From contig NZ_LT984884.1 in NCBI RefSeq assembly GCF_900258515.1, positions 1,437,168 to 1,501,167 on the forward strand: 64,000 nucleotides of DNA, written 5' to 3'. Numbering within the stretch: the first letter of the stretch is position 1; each line of letters begins with the position of its first letter. Below the pieces are notes generated by a model that made no database searches, had not been told where the DNA came from, and worked only from the letters and a program-made list of their open reading frames with translations. Positions 28,181 through 36,617 of this stretch are shown here, one piece after another. The DNA is from Lentibacillus sp. Marseille-P4043. Its GTDB lineage: Bacteria > Bacillota > Bacilli > Bacillales > Amphibacillaceae. The translations under genes were made by a program, and so were the position numbers.

Positions 28181-28223
28181 AACCTATCTCCTTAAGTAGC
28201 TGGCTTAATGAGATGGGTTTTTT
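28181..28223 (+). terminator. Terminator of the tagGHA operon
   Basis: AACCTATCTC (28181-28190) pairs with GAGATGGGTT (28210-28219), with an inner CTTAAG/CTTAA stem, then TTTTTT. Confidence 0.8.
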
Positions 28224-28229
28224 GTTAGT

Positions 28230-28317
28230 GGGACGGGGGGACAGGTTAGTTGTCCCGGTCTTAGACAGCGGTAGGACAGGGTTTCGAGGCGGGACAACTA
28301 ACCTGTCCCTATGTCCC
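28230..28317. repeat. REP-like nested palindrome, copy 1
   Basis: Two 27-bp arms in inverted orientation. The left arm contains GGGGACAGGTTAGTTGTCCC and the right arm is its near-perfect reverse complement, ending ATGTCCC. Each arm also forms its own small hairpin (GGGACA/TGTCCC). It lies directly after the tagA terminator. This structure resembles REP elements mobilised by Y1-type (RAYT) transposases; no such gene is in the window. Confidence 0.85.
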
Positions 28318-28394
28318 TTTGAAAGGCCGACAGAAAATTAGAAGACTTTTCGAACAATTTTAGTACATTTGCAGGTAGAAAAGGAGATTCAAGC

Positions 28395-29921
28395 ATGGAT
28401 AAACCCACGATTTACTTTTTAATGAATTCACTGGAGATTGAGCGGGGCGGTTTAACAAAGGCCTCTTTAAAACAGGCTTCTATGTTTGCTGAATTAGGGT
28501 ATGAGGTACAAATGCTTTCCTTTAATTTTAATGCTTTCTACCCTTATATTAGACAGCAATTAGTAGAGCTTGGTAAGGTACATGAAAATGTGGTCATTCG
28601 TAATATGTATGAGGAATTGGAAGGTCAATCGGAGCCATTGTATTTTAACGGAAAGCTGAAACCAGCCAATCTGGAAAAATTGGCCGGTAATAGTGCGTTA
28701 AGCAAACGCAAAGGGCACAATGCATACCGAGTTTTTGAGAATGGCTGTTATACAAAATATATTAGCCTTGCAAGCGGAGACGCATTGAAATTTATTGATT
28801 ACTTTAACGAAAATCGGTACCGGATTAGAAGGGAACAATTTGATCCTTGGGGAAAGCCGAAACAACTGACGTACATGGACTTTTTGACAAATAAACCACG
28901 TCAATCCATTTACTTTGACAAAAAAGGGCGAGCTTATCTTGCCGCATGGTACAATCAGGAAAAGGACAAATATGATCGCGTCTATTGTTTTTCCAAAAAT
29001 GGTGAGATAGTCAAGGAGTATACGGGTGATATACTGAAATTAAAAATAGACTGGCTTGCTGAGGTTATTAAACATGATGAAAACCCTGTGATTGTGTCTG
29101 ATACGAGAAGTACAGATGCTGTAATAACTGGCTTAAAAGAAGAGCGAGCTGTGAAAATCTGGCGTCTTCATAGTCATCATGTAGCACATCCATATGAAGA
29201 TGATTCGCCGATTGCTGGGAAAGTGAAGCATGGCATCGCAAATTTGGATAAATTTGATGGCATCTTTTTATTAACCGAACAACAGAAGCGGGATATTAGT
29301 GAGAAATATGGCTATGGCGAAAAAATGTATGTCGTGCCACATTACCATGAACCTGTGCTGGAGCAGCAGATTGGTAAGGATGAAAAGCTTGCTGTTGTTA
29401 TTAGTCGACTGTCAACGTTAAAACGTGTTGATCATATTATTAAGGCGTTTAAAAAAGTGGTGGATAAAGTTCCAGATGCGCGACTTGTTATTTATGGGAA
29501 GGGAACAGAAACAGATAAATTAAAGGTACTGATTCAGGATTTAGGGCTTGGAGAAAATGTTTCAATGCAAGGGTATACCAATGAACCAGACACTGTTTAT
29601 GCCAATGCGTTATTTTCTGTTTTAGCATCAAAAAGTGAGGGATTCTCGTTATCCATCCTTGAATCAATGACGAATGGGACCCCTGTTATTAGCTATGACA
29701 TCAAGTACGGGCCAAACGACCTAATTGAAAATGGCCAAAACGGATTTATTGTCGAAAAGGCAAACATCGACGCACTAGCCGAGAAAATGATTGACATGTT
29801 TACCCACCCCAAAGAAGCTATCAAAATGGGGGAAGACGCCAAACAACACATCGACAACCACTATAATAAAACAGTATACATCGACAAATGGGAGAAATAT
29901 ATACAGGAACTTATTGAATAG
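28395..29921 (+). CDS. tagE: TagE-like GT4 glycosyltransferase, probable poly(glycerol-phosphate) glucosyltransferase
   Basis: A 508-residue GT4 enzyme. The N-terminal IYFLMNSLEIERGGLTKASL and a long middle insertion before the GT-B C-terminal half are typical of TagE/GtfA-type enzymes that decorate teichoic acid with alpha-glucose. The C-terminal half has VISRLSTLKRVDHIIKAF, YGKGTETDKL and SKSEGFSLSILESMTNGTPVI (Glu-x7-Glu donor motif). AAGGAG lies upstream of the ATG. Context next to tagFGHA supports the role; the exact sugar is not visible from sequence. Confidence 0.82.
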   Translation: MDKPTIYFLMNSLEIERGGLTKASLKQASMFAELGYEVQMLSFNFNAFYPYIRQQLVELGKVHENVVIRNMYEELEGQSEPLYFNGKLKPANLEKLAGNSALSKRKGHNAYRVFENGCYTKYISLASGDALKFIDYFNENRYRIRREQFDPWGKPKQLTYMDFLTNKPRQSIYFDKKGRAYLAAWYNQEKDKYDRVYCFSKNGEIVKEYTGDILKLKIDWLAEVIKHDENPVIVSDTRSTDAVITGLKEERAVKIWRLHSHHVAHPYEDDSPIAGKVKHGIANLDKFDGIFLLTEQQKRDISEKYGYGEKMYVVPHYHEPVLEQQIGKDEKLAVVISRLSTLKRVDHIIKAFKKVVDKVPDARLVIYGKGTETDKLKVLIQDLGLGENVSMQGYTNEPDTVYANALFSVLASKSEGFSLSILESMTNGTPVISYDIKYGPNDLIENGQNGFIVEKANIDALAEKMIDMFTHPKEAIKMGEDAKQHIDNHYNKTVYIDKWEKYIQELIE

Positions 29922-29922
29922 G

Positions 29923-30010
29923 GGGACGTGGGGACAGGTTTCTTGTCCCGGCCTTTAATAGCGGTAGGACAAGATTTCGAGGTGGGACAACTAACCTGTC
30001 CCCATGTCCC
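29923..30010. repeat. REP-like nested palindrome, copy 2
   Basis: Same layout as the copy at 28230-28317: GGGGACAGGTTTCTTGTCCC opposed by GGGACAACTAACCTGTCCCC, outer ends GGGAC and ATGTCCC. It begins 2 bp after the tagE stop and abuts the ribosome binding site of the next gene. Confidence 0.85.
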
Positions 30011-30023
30011 AGAGAGGAGGCTA

Positions 30024-31385
30024 ATTATCAAAAAGGGTATATTATTTTTGTTTGTGGTTGTGGTTTTCGGTGCTTTGCCGTCTAGTGCGGTTGCGGCGAG
30101 CTTTGGGCCGGATGAGTGGAATCAGTATCGCTTGAACAGTGATAAAAATGCGGTATTTGATAATGGTTCAGATGCTTTGGATTACCAAGAATTTACAACG
30201 GCTGATCAGGTAAGGGCGACTCCGGTTATCGCTGGTAATACATTATTTATTGGAAATCACAATTCGGGTGATCTGTTTGCTTTTGATGTAACTACTGGTG
30301 AAAAACTATGGCAAAGTAAAGCACCAAACTGGGTTCATTCGGAAATGATCTACCATGATGGGCTTGTTTACGTTGGCTTTGGCAATCGATTTTTTCAGGA
30401 AAACGGGATTCGTGGAACAGAAGAAAGTGGTGTGTTAGCGCTTGATGCGGAAACCGGTGACATCGAGTGGAAGTTTAATACGGAAGGCGAAGTGATGCCA
30501 ACGCCCGCATATTATGATGGTGTGCTATATGTTGCAACTGGTGACAAGCATCTGTATAAATTGGATCCCGCAAACGGAGAGCTGTTACATAAGGCGGACA
30601 TTGGATCGACTGTGAGTATGTCGGCACCAAACATAACGGATGACACATTATATGTAGGTGGTAGCGGCCCACTTCCATACACATTTTCAGCGTACGATTT
30701 GCAGGCAGATGAATTTAAATGGCAAACGGAATTTCCAGCAGTTTTTGCCGGGTTAGATGATGTGCCTCCTGCCGTATCAGGCGATATTGTTGTTACAACG
30801 GCACTGGAAGGGGATAGCGACAACCCGGAACATTTTCTGTATGCGATGGATATTGCAACAGGCGAAATCCTTTGGCGGGAAAGTCTTGGCACAGGCGAAT
30901 TTGTCAAAAACAACAAGTCTGGTGCGCCGATTATTTATGAAGGGGCTATATATGTTGGTAGCCCGATTACCAAAACATTTTACGCCTATGATTTAAAAAC
31001 GGGTGATCAACTGTGGAAATATGAAAACGAGGTCATGAAAGCTCCACCTGTTGCACAAGATGGGATCGTCTATTTTTCCAACACAAAAGGGTTCATTTAT
31101 GCATTAGATGCGGAATCAGGCGACGTTCTCGGAAAAAAGGAACTGGGTGGCAAATTAGCACCATCCGGCCCAATTATCATAAATGACACATTGTTCGTAG
31201 GCAGCCAGGATACGAATGTCTACGCTGTTCCACTGACAGATATCGTTAGTCAGCAGAAAATTGACGAGCGGAAGACTGCGGCAGAGGAAGATAGCCATGT
31301 TTTACAGTATGTGATTGGTGGTGCACTGGTTGTTATTGTGATTGGGTTAATTTTGTTTGTGGTTAGGCGTAGAAGCAAGGAATAG
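30024..31385 (+). CDS. Membrane-anchored PQQ-type beta-propeller protein
   Basis: A protein of about 453 residues. A signal sequence (ILFLFVVVVFGALPSSAVAA) is followed by six or seven PQQ/quinoprotein-type blades (motifs such as LFAFDVTTGEKLWQ, VLALDAETGDIEWKF, FYAYDLKTGDQLWKY and IYALDAESGDVLGKK). A single C-terminal membrane helix with a basic RRRSKE tail follows. The start is uncertain: GAGGAGG (30014-30020) is followed in frame by ATT (30024) and ATC (30027) but no ATG, GTG or TTG at proper spacing. The GTG at 29928 lies inside the REP-like repeat. Role unknown; it may be an extracellular scaffold linked to the wall-polymer genes. A strong terminator follows. Confidence 0.75.
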   Translation: MIKKGILFLFVVVVFGALPSSAVAASFGPDEWNQYRLNSDKNAVFDNGSDALDYQEFTTADQVRATPVIAGNTLFIGNHNSGDLFAFDVTTGEKLWQSKAPNWVHSEMIYHDGLVYVGFGNRFFQENGIRGTEESGVLALDAETGDIEWKFNTEGEVMPTPAYYDGVLYVATGDKHLYKLDPANGELLHKADIGSTVSMSAPNITDDTLYVGGSGPLPYTFSAYDLQADEFKWQTEFPAVFAGLDDVPPAVSGDIVVTTALEGDSDNPEHFLYAMDIATGEILWRESLGTGEFVKNNKSGAPIIYEGAIYVGSPITKTFYAYDLKTGDQLWKYENEVMKAPPVAQDGIVYFSNTKGFIYALDAESGDVLGKKELGGKLAPSGPIIINDTLFVGSQDTNVYAVPLTDIVSQQKIDERKTAAEEDSHVLQYVIGGALVVIVIGLILFVVRRRSKE

Positions 31386-31415
31386 GAAATCGATAAGGAA
31401 AGCTTCTAAGAGAGG

Positions 31416-31459
31416 AACTCGGCGTTCGCCAAATACGAGGCGAATACCGAGTTTTTTTA
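31416..31459 (+). terminator. Terminator of the beta-propeller gene
   Basis: AACTCGG-CG-TTCGCC pairs with GGCGAA-TA-CCGAGTT and a run of seven T follows. Confidence 0.9.
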
Positions 31460-31537
31460 AGTTGAATTAAAGAAAGTCAATAAGCGTAGTCAGAAAGCCC
31501 ATAATGTCTTATAATAAAAATAGGAGGCGCTGATATC

Positions 31538-31927
31538 ATGGAGAATCAGGAAGTCTTAAACAAGATTTTGCAAAAACTTGAGCAACAAGAGGGATTTCAA
31601 GAAGAAGTAAGACAAAAGCTAACATCACTGGAAGATAGGTTTACAACAGTTGATAAGGAGCTTACATCAATGGACGGAAGAATTTCATCAATAGATGGAA
31701 GACTTACATCATTGGACGAAAGAATTTCAACGATGGATGGAAGATTTACAACAATGGATGAAAGGCTTACAACAGTGGAAGAAAGACAAGAAAGAATGTT
31801 TGATTTACTTGTTTCGGTTAGCGAGAAAGTCAGTCAACCATTGGACAACATAGAGGCGCTTGCAAAACGTGTTTGGAATACAGAAAAAGATATCGCACAA
31901 ATCCAAAGAAGAACAGGTTTAAAATAA
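31538..31927 (+). CDS. Coiled-coil protein with heptad repeats
   Basis: A 129-residue soluble protein. Residues about 30-85 consist of seven- residue units such as SMDGRIS, SIDGRLT, SLDERIS and TMDGRFT, encoded by 21-bp DNA repeats. This predicts a long parallel coiled coil. The C-terminus (about 85-129) is non-repetitive. TAGGAGGCG precedes the ATG, and a hairpin terminator (31931-31966) follows. I do not recognise a specific function; similar heptad proteins are annotated as hypothetical in Bacillaceae. Confidence 0.75.
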   Translation: MENQEVLNKILQKLEQQEGFQEEVRQKLTSLEDRFTTVDKELTSMDGRISSIDGRLTSLDERISTMDGRFTTMDERLTTVEERQERMFDLLVSVSEKVSQPLDNIEALAKRVWNTEKDIAQIQRRTGLK

Positions 31928-31930
31928 TGC

Positions 31931-31966
31931 AAAAGCACTGGAGCAAATTTCAGTGTTTTTTTCTTT
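31931..31966 (+). terminator. Terminator of the coiled-coil gene
   Basis: GCACTG and CAGTG form a short stem around GAGCAAATTT, followed by seven T. Confidence 0.6.
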
Positions 31967-32213
31967 TGTATTGATGGGGCTTTTTCACAGAACTTGATGA
32001 ATAAACGCCAATCAAGAAAGTTGCTTTAGGTGTTAAAGAAGGGGATTTACATTGAATTGATGCAAAAGTTAACGCATTTAGGGAAGATGGAATTGAGGGG
32101 TTACGTGATTCATTGTGGTACTGTATACAATCAGAAACCCCTTCATATAGATTCACAATCGAAAATTCGCTTATGTCTGTCTGGTGGTGCGCTGTGAACT
32201 TTTTACTAATCAC

Positions 32214-32248
32214 AAAAAAAGCTGCCAGCAAAATTCAGCCGACAGCTT
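32214..32248 (-). terminator. Terminator of the LCP gene
   Basis: On the minus strand AAGCTGTCGGC pairs with GCTGGCAGCTT, followed by a run of seven T. Confidence 0.85.
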
Positions 32249-32254
32249 CTCACT

Positions 32255-33322
32255 CTAATATGAATTTGTTGAATTATCACTTGCTTCTATACTCGTATCT
32301 TCATCTGTTTGATCAGTTTCACTGGCTGTTGCGCTTGTGTTATCTGTCAAATCTAATTGGCTTTTTAGAATCTGTTTTGTATCTTCAAGAGCTAGTTCAT
32401 CCAATTTGTAAAAATACTTACGACCCGGTTGATAATCTTGCCCTTCCAACGTAAGTGAATCGATATCCAAACTTTTTCCGCTTGTTCCATAAGAAATAAA
32501 GCTTTTCATTTCATCGAATGTCATATTCGTGGTCATGTTTTTTCCTACTGCTTCAATAATGTTGTCAATTTTTAAAATGGAATTCATCGATACTGCTTTT
32601 TTCATCACAGCCTTGATTACTTCCTGCTGTCGTTTCCCGCGTTCGATATCATTATCCTGTTTCCGGGTACGAGCAAAGGCTAGTGCTTCCTCGCCATTTA
32701 ATTTCTGCTCGCCAGGTAACAAGTGAATGGCACCGGCTTGGTCTTTGGAATTAAGTTCATTCATTTCATAAGGAACATCAATGGTTACGCCATCAACGGC
32801 ATTGACAACGTCGATAAATGCTTCGAAGTTAACTTTTGCATAATAATCGACTGGAATATCCAATAAATTTTCCACTGTTTCAATGGTTGATTTGGGTCCA
32901 CCGTATGCGTGTGCTTCTGTGATCTTCGTTTTTTTGCCGGCATCTTCGACATAAACATAAGAATCACGTGGTATGCTAAGTAGCTTTACACTCTTATCGT
33001 CTTTATTCAGTGTTGCGAGTATTAGGGTATCTGTACGCGAATTTCCGTTTTTATTATTTTTTCGGATATCACTGGCATCCACACCCATGATTAAGACTGA
33101 AACATTATCGACATCAGGATCAACTGTTGTATCACGTAACTCTGATTTTTCCCGTCCGTCATCTTTATAGGAATCAGAAAAAACGGAATCTGCTTTTACA
33201 TATAAATACGTGGCATAGCTTACAAGCCCGAAAAACACAATAAGAATGGGCACTAATATGAAAACAACGCGTTTCTTGAGCCTACGCTTCTTTCTCTTGA
33301 CACGACGTGAATTGTCTGGCAT
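32255..33322 (-). CDS. tagU: LytR-CpsA-Psr (LCP) family wall-polymer ligase
   Basis: A 355-residue membrane protein. A short very basic cytoplasmic N-terminus (RRVKRKKRRLKKR) is followed by a membrane helix (about 19-41), then the LCP domain: VLIMGVDAS, the Arg-rich NSRTDTLILATLN, LSIPRDSYVYV, and KITEAHAYGG, plus LNGEEALAFARTRKQDNDIERGKRQQ. LCP enzymes transfer lipid-linked teichoic acid to peptidoglycan. An acidic Ser/Thr-rich tail ends it. ATG 33322 is preferred because AAGGGGAA lies just upstream. It completes the teichoic-acid set. Confidence 0.9.
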   Translation of the reverse strand: MPDNSRRVKRKKRRLKKRVVFILVPILIVFFGLVSYATYLYVKADSVFSDSYKDDGREKSELRDTTVDPDVDNVSVLIMGVDASDIRKNNKNGNSRTDTLILATLNKDDKSVKLLSIPRDSYVYVEDAGKKTKITEAHAYGGPKSTIETVENLLDIPVDYYAKVNFEAFIDVVNAVDGVTIDVPYEMNELNSKDQAGAIHLLPGEQKLNGEEALAFARTRKQDNDIERGKRQQEVIKAVMKKAVSMNSILKIDNIIEAVGKNMTTNMTFDEMKSFISYGTSGKSLDIDSLTLEGQDYQPGRKYFYKLDELALEDTKQILKSQLDLTDNTSATASETDQTDEDTSIEASDNSTNSY

Positions 33323-33369
33323 AGAAAAATTCCCCTTTTTAAGCAAAATACCTTTAGTTCTAGTATTAT

Positions 33370-34080
33370 GCTAGTGTGATTATCTATATAGCAAAAAATT
33401 TATATTCATAAGCAAAACGATCTTATTCTAAAAAGTTACATTTTATACGGAAAATCAACATTAATTTTACTATGAAATAGCCTATTCGTAAATTAAAATT
33501 TGATTACAATCGTGTTAGAAACGTTTAACGTAGTGTGTAAGCCTTTACCAGACAACGTTCTGCAGCTTAAAAAAGATTTACTTTTATATGGTGTTTTTTT
33601 GGCACAGTTGGGGAAAATGTCGAATTTTAGAGGTCATGTTTATATAGAAGCATGGATCGTGTCGTCTACTCTAACAAGCAGAAATATTATCCACACTTTT
33701 CCCACGCTGAGATTCAGTGGCTTGTTCTCACGCCCAACAGCATGGTGGGAACCCTGCAGCCATTTCCTTTGTTTCATTGCTCAAATGCATTGTGCACCCA
33801 ATCAAGCAGTATGAAAGTGACTAAATCACCAGATCCACTTTATTTTCGGGCTTTTTGCAGTTGGCACCTTTTTTGGTTGATCTTAGGACTTATTTCTCTG
33901 AAAAAAACACTTAGTCCCATTTTACAGGTAGTTTGGGGAAAAGTGTAGGCCTTTTGTATGGATTTTCAACAAAGTCATCACTTGCTTATCATCTGTTGAC
34001 AAGAAGGTGCACTTTAATGATTTTAAAAAAATATATTCCATGCTACCTTCCACCCCTTACGAACGATTGTAATGGTGAAA
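33370..34080. other. Intergenic stretch of about 750 bp without a convincing gene
   Basis: Two overlapping short open frames exist (33500-33948), but they lack ribosome binding sites and family similarity. The middle holds a possible inverted-repeat-bounded element (33691-33949), listed separately. The rest is AT-rich. Confidence 0.5.
33691..33949. mobile_element. Possible MITE-like element with short terminal inverted repeats
   Basis: CCACACTTTTCCC (33691-33703) is matched, inverted, by GGGGAAAAGTGTAGG (33935-33949), about 230 bp apart. The enclosed DNA is non-coding and somewhat richer in G+C than its flanks. I see no clear target duplication, so this is tentative. Confidence 0.3.
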
Positions 34081-34094
34081 GGAGGGGATGAAAC

Positions 34095-34319
34095 ATGGCA
34101 GAATCAGAAGTGTATAAATCGACGCTATCGCTTGTGCTTGATGACGGTGCGGACGTTTTGACAGGGAAACCAATCTATAAAACAAAAAGCTTCAACAACG
34201 TCAAAACAGCCGCAATAGCCGATCAGTTATACACAATCGCACAAGCTGTAGCAGGACTACAAGAACGACCACTCTACAACATCGAACGAAAAGACAACTC
34301 CGAAATCAGACAAGCATAG
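34095..34319 (+). CDS. DUF1659 family small protein
   Basis: A 74-residue protein with the DUF1659 pattern: an N-terminal STLSLVLDDG, then TGKPIYKTKSFNNVKTAAIADQ and LYTIAQAVAGLQ, ending PLYNIERKDNSEI. The function of the family is unknown. AAAGGAGGGG lies 8 bp before the ATG. It pairs with the DUF2922 gene downstream, a combination common in Bacillaceae; here a REP-like repeat separates them. Confidence 0.85.
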   Translation: MAESEVYKSTLSLVLDDGADVLTGKPIYKTKSFNNVKTAAIADQLYTIAQAVAGLQERPLYNIERKDNSEIRQA

Positions 34320-34320
34320 C

Positions 34321-34431
34321 GGGACATGGGGACAGGTTTGTTGTCCCAGCATCTAGATAGGGCGGAAGTGGCGGCATAGAGCCTTTTATCCCGAAGCTTT
34401 GAATGGGACAAGTGACCTGTCCGCGCGTCCC
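34321..34431. repeat. REP-like nested palindrome, copy 3
   Basis: GGGGACAGGTTTGTTGTCCC opposed by GGGACAAGTGACCTGTCC, outer ends GGGACATG and GCGTCCC. It starts 1 bp after the DUF1659 stop and fills the gap to the DUF2922 gene. The middle segment is longer and different from those of copies 1 and 2. Confidence 0.8.
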
Positions 34432-34457
34432 ACCATTAAATGGAAGGAGGAAAGATG

Positions 34458-34676
34458 ATGAAAAAGCTTGAGTTGAAATTTGCAAATAAAGAAGGTAAAA
34501 CTGTTACGTATTCATTAGAGAAGCCGGTTGAACCAGTTGATCCAGCGGCAGTAAAGAGTGCCATGGAGGAAATCATTTCACAAAATGCTTTCACATCCAC
34601 AGGCGGTGACCTTGTTTCAATCAAGAGTGCACGAGTCGTGGATCGGATTGTGACAGATATTGAATTAGCAGAATAG
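34458..34676 (+). CDS. DUF2922 family small protein
   Basis: A 72-residue protein: KKLELKFANKEGKTVTYSLEKP, then AVKSAMEEIISQNAF and SARVVDRIVTDIEL, matching the DUF2922 family of unknown function. AAGGAGG lies 7 bp upstream of ATG 34458; an ATG one codon earlier is possible. The upstream in-frame ATG (34440) overlaps the ribosome binding site. A clear terminator follows. Confidence 0.85.
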   Translation: MKKLELKFANKEGKTVTYSLEKPVEPVDPAAVKSAMEEIISQNAFTSTGGDLVSIKSARVVDRIVTDIELAE

Positions 34677-34688
34677 GGATAGGCAACA

Positions 34689-34725
34689 GGGCTGACATCA
34701 TTTGAGGAGTCAGCCCCCAGTTTTT
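34689..34725 (+). terminator. Terminator of the DUF2922 gene
   Basis: GGGCTGAC (34689-34696) pairs perfectly with GTCAGCCC (34709-34716), followed by CCAGTTTTT. Confidence 0.8.
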
Positions 34726-35509
34726 ATCCCACTATCCCAAGCTTTTTCAATCCATTAAAAATCCCCGATTCTTCTACTGATGTTGTGCGGTGTTTTGCAA
34801 AATCAAATAGATCAGGGTGTGCATTTGCCATTGCAAAGCTTTCTCCAACTGTTTGAAGCATTTCTTTATCATTCATTCCGTCACCAAACGCAATAGCCTT
34901 TTCTTTAGGGATATCCAAACGTTTCAGCACGTTTTTGATTGCTTCCCCTTTGTTGACCGATTTGCGAATGATGTCATAGCAATGCTGAACGCCTTCAATG
35001 TTCACTTGTGAAAGGCGGATATCAGCTTCGATTTCATAAAGGGATGCTTGTGAAGGATCCAGTTTCATTATGGTGGCACCTAAAACACGATCCATTACAG
35101 CTTTCGTAAAACGTTCATTTTTCACCATCTGAAATGTCTCGATAAAATTGCTCGTTGCTGGTGAATCCAGTGCAGTAAAATAGTTCTTTTCGTTCGTATA
35201 AAGCACGATTTCCTGTCCATTATTCTCCGCGATCTCAAGAAATTGCTCAACCGTATTGGTGTTTATCGGCTCATCGAGGATGGTTTCGTTTTGATAAACG
35301 GCATATGCCCCGTTGTATCCAATAAATGAATCCACTCCAAGTTCCATCGCAAGATCCGCAATTTCGTGTAAAGGGCGCCCTGTTGCCAGGAAAACCTCTA
35401 TACCCTTCGCCTTGGCCTGTGAAATTGCCTCCTTCGTTGATGCAGAATAAGTATGATCCGGTTTCAAAATTGTTCCATCTATATCCAGGAAAAGTATGTT
35501 ATATGTCAT
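34724..35509 (-). CDS. Cof-type HAD-superfamily phosphatase
   Basis: A 261-residue cytosolic hydrolase. Motif I is FLDIDGTI (residues 5-12), motif II is in FLATGRPLHE, the C2-type cap lies between, and motifs III/IV are KGEAIKNVLKRL and AFGDGMNDKEML. Members dephosphorylate sugar phosphates, flavin precursors or similar small molecules; the substrate is not visible. ATG 35509 follows AAAAGGAG. Upstream in-frame codons run through the REP-like repeat at 35536-35653 and are not part of the gene. Confidence 0.9.
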   Translation of the reverse strand: MTYNILFLDIDGTILKPDHTYSASTKEAISQAKAKGIEVFLATGRPLHEIADLAMELGVDSFIGYNGAYAVYQNETILDEPINTNTVEQFLEIAENNGQEIVLYTNEKNYFTALDSPATSNFIETFQMVKNERFTKAVMDRVLGATIMKLDPSQASLYEIEADIRLSQVNIEGVQHCYDIIRKSVNKGEAIKNVLKRLDIPKEKAIAFGDGMNDKEMLQTVGESFAMANAHPDLFDFAKHRTTSVEESGIFNGLKKLGIVG

Positions 35510-35535
35510 AGTAGTCTCCTTTTGATTTTGGTAGT

Positions 35536-35653
35536 GGGACGTAGGGACAGGTTTCTTGTCCCCAGTAGCGAATCGCATGTTGGACAAGCATCTATCCGGG
35601 TTTAGAAGGGAAGCTGCAGTGGGACAAGGAACCATCCCCCATCCCCATGTCCC
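35536..35653. repeat. REP-like nested palindrome, copy 4
   Basis: Left arm GGGACAGGTTTCTTGTCCCC, right arm GGGACAAGGAACCATCCCCC followed by CCATGTCCC. The right arm has diverged. It lies between two minus-strand genes. Confidence 0.8.
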
Positions 35654-35675
35654 GCGCACCCCACGTAAGCACTGC

Positions 35676-36191
35676 TTAAGAGAACGCTGCGTAGCTTCTA
35701 AGCTGTTTATGATAGGCGGCTGTCTGTTCTTTATCCATCCCATCCGGTTCTTTAGGGATAATTAAACCTTGCAAATCGGATACGTACAGGAAAAAGTGGT
35801 GCGGGTCTTCCGTCAATTTCACAAAGCCATCCCAATTAAAATGCGTTGTTTCATCATTCATTGCTCGATCAATGCCATTGTCTGAAAAGGTCATTTCACA
35901 CGCACCTAGTACATGGGAATAATCATTTTTCTGCATTTGTGCTTTTAGCTTGAAAAATGCGATGTTCGAATACAGCATCGGAAAAATCATAAAATAAATA
36001 ATCGCTATCACCAAACTGGCAACAACGGCCGCGAATGACGTATCCATGAGAAACAACGCAACGAGGAAAAGCACGATTGTACTGATCCACTTAAAATATC
36101 TTTCTTTAATATGATGTGTATAAGAATGCTTAATGACGTCCTGCTGGAATGCAGTTAAATCATCAAAATTGAGTTGAAAACGAATGGTCAT
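35676..36191 (-). CDS. YcxB-like membrane protein
   Basis: A 171-residue protein with two membrane helices (about 33-70), a following amphipathic segment and a C-terminal domain (ACEMTFSDNGIDRAMND..THFNWDGFVKLTED..FFLYVS) characteristic of YcxB-like proteins. The function is unknown. ATG 36191 gives the usual N-terminus (RFQLNFDDL) with AAGGAAG upstream; an earlier in-frame ATG at 36218 is possible but has a weak site. Confidence 0.75.
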   Translation of the reverse strand: MTIRFQLNFDDLTAFQQDVIKHSYTHHIKERYFKWISTIVLFLVALFLMDTSFAAVVASLVIAIIYFMIFPMLYSNIAFFKLKAQMQKNDYSHVLGACEMTFSDNGIDRAMNDETTHFNWDGFVKLTEDPHHFFLYVSDLQGLIIPKEPDGMDKEQTAAYHKQLRSYAAFS

Positions 36192-36436
36192 TTTCCTAAA
36201 CTTCCTTTCACCAAACATAAAGGTGTCTGTTTGAATATATCTGTTCCATTATAGCAGATCCAGGCAAAAAACTTCATTTATAAAGGGCGTTCTCGCGTAG
36301 CTAGATTACCATATGTTGAGGGATTAAGCTTAGCGTCCGGGTTCATCTAAAAATGTGATAATGCTTAACAAATAAAAACTCCCGGTAAGGAGCAATAAAA
36401 AACGAATAAATTTTTTAAGAGGAGGAGATTAATTCC

Positions 36437-36589
36437 ATGTCAGAGGAGAACAAAAATCGCAATAAGGACAAGAACAAACAATGAAATGTGATAAAATATA
36501 CCGACCGGGATGTTGAGTTTGCCAATGATAGTGAATTTCTGAACCTGGATAATAAGAAAAATAAAAAAATAGCGCTCGTTCTCTGTTAG
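36437..36589 (+). pseudogene. Small gene interrupted by an in-frame TGA
   Basis: A strong AGAGGAGGAG site precedes ATG 36437. The frame reads MSEENKNRNKDKNKQ, then TGA (36482-36484), and then continues in the same frame as NVIKYTDRDVEFANDSEFL and a Lys/Asn-rich end running into the terminator. The composition, highly charged and Lys/Asn/Asp-rich, is the same on both sides of the TGA, so a single nonsense change in a roughly 45-residue gene is likely. The missing stop codon before the terminator suggests a second lesion. Family not recognised. Confidence 0.5.
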
Positions 36590-36609
36590 GAAGAAAGGCG
36601 CTATTTTTG
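36567..36609 (+). terminator. Terminator after the decayed small gene
   Basis: AAAATAGCGC and GCGCTATTTTT flank a 20-base loop, and a T tract follows. Confidence 0.8.
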
Positions 36610-36617
36610 GTTTTGGT

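Noticed and set aside
29928..30023. GTG at 29928 as the start of the beta-propeller gene
   Set aside because: The codons from there to 30010 are the REP-like repeat itself; the signal peptide begins later, after GAGGAGG.
32000..32210. Possible degenerate gene reading IDAKVNAFREDGIEGLRDSL
   Set aside because: The plus-strand frame has one internal stop and looks somewhat protein-like, but I recognise no family and there is no start site. A translated search would decide; a hit to one family across 32040-32210 would support a pseudogene.
33500..33948. Two overlapping open frames of about 100 codons
   Set aside because: No ribosome binding sites, Cys/His/Trp-rich random-looking sequence, and they coincide with a possible inverted-end element.
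34724..35743. Longer N-terminus for the Cof-type phosphatase
   Set aside because: The extra 78 codons pass through a REP-like repeat and into the YcxB-like gene; the family N-terminus begins at 35509 behind AAAAGGAG.
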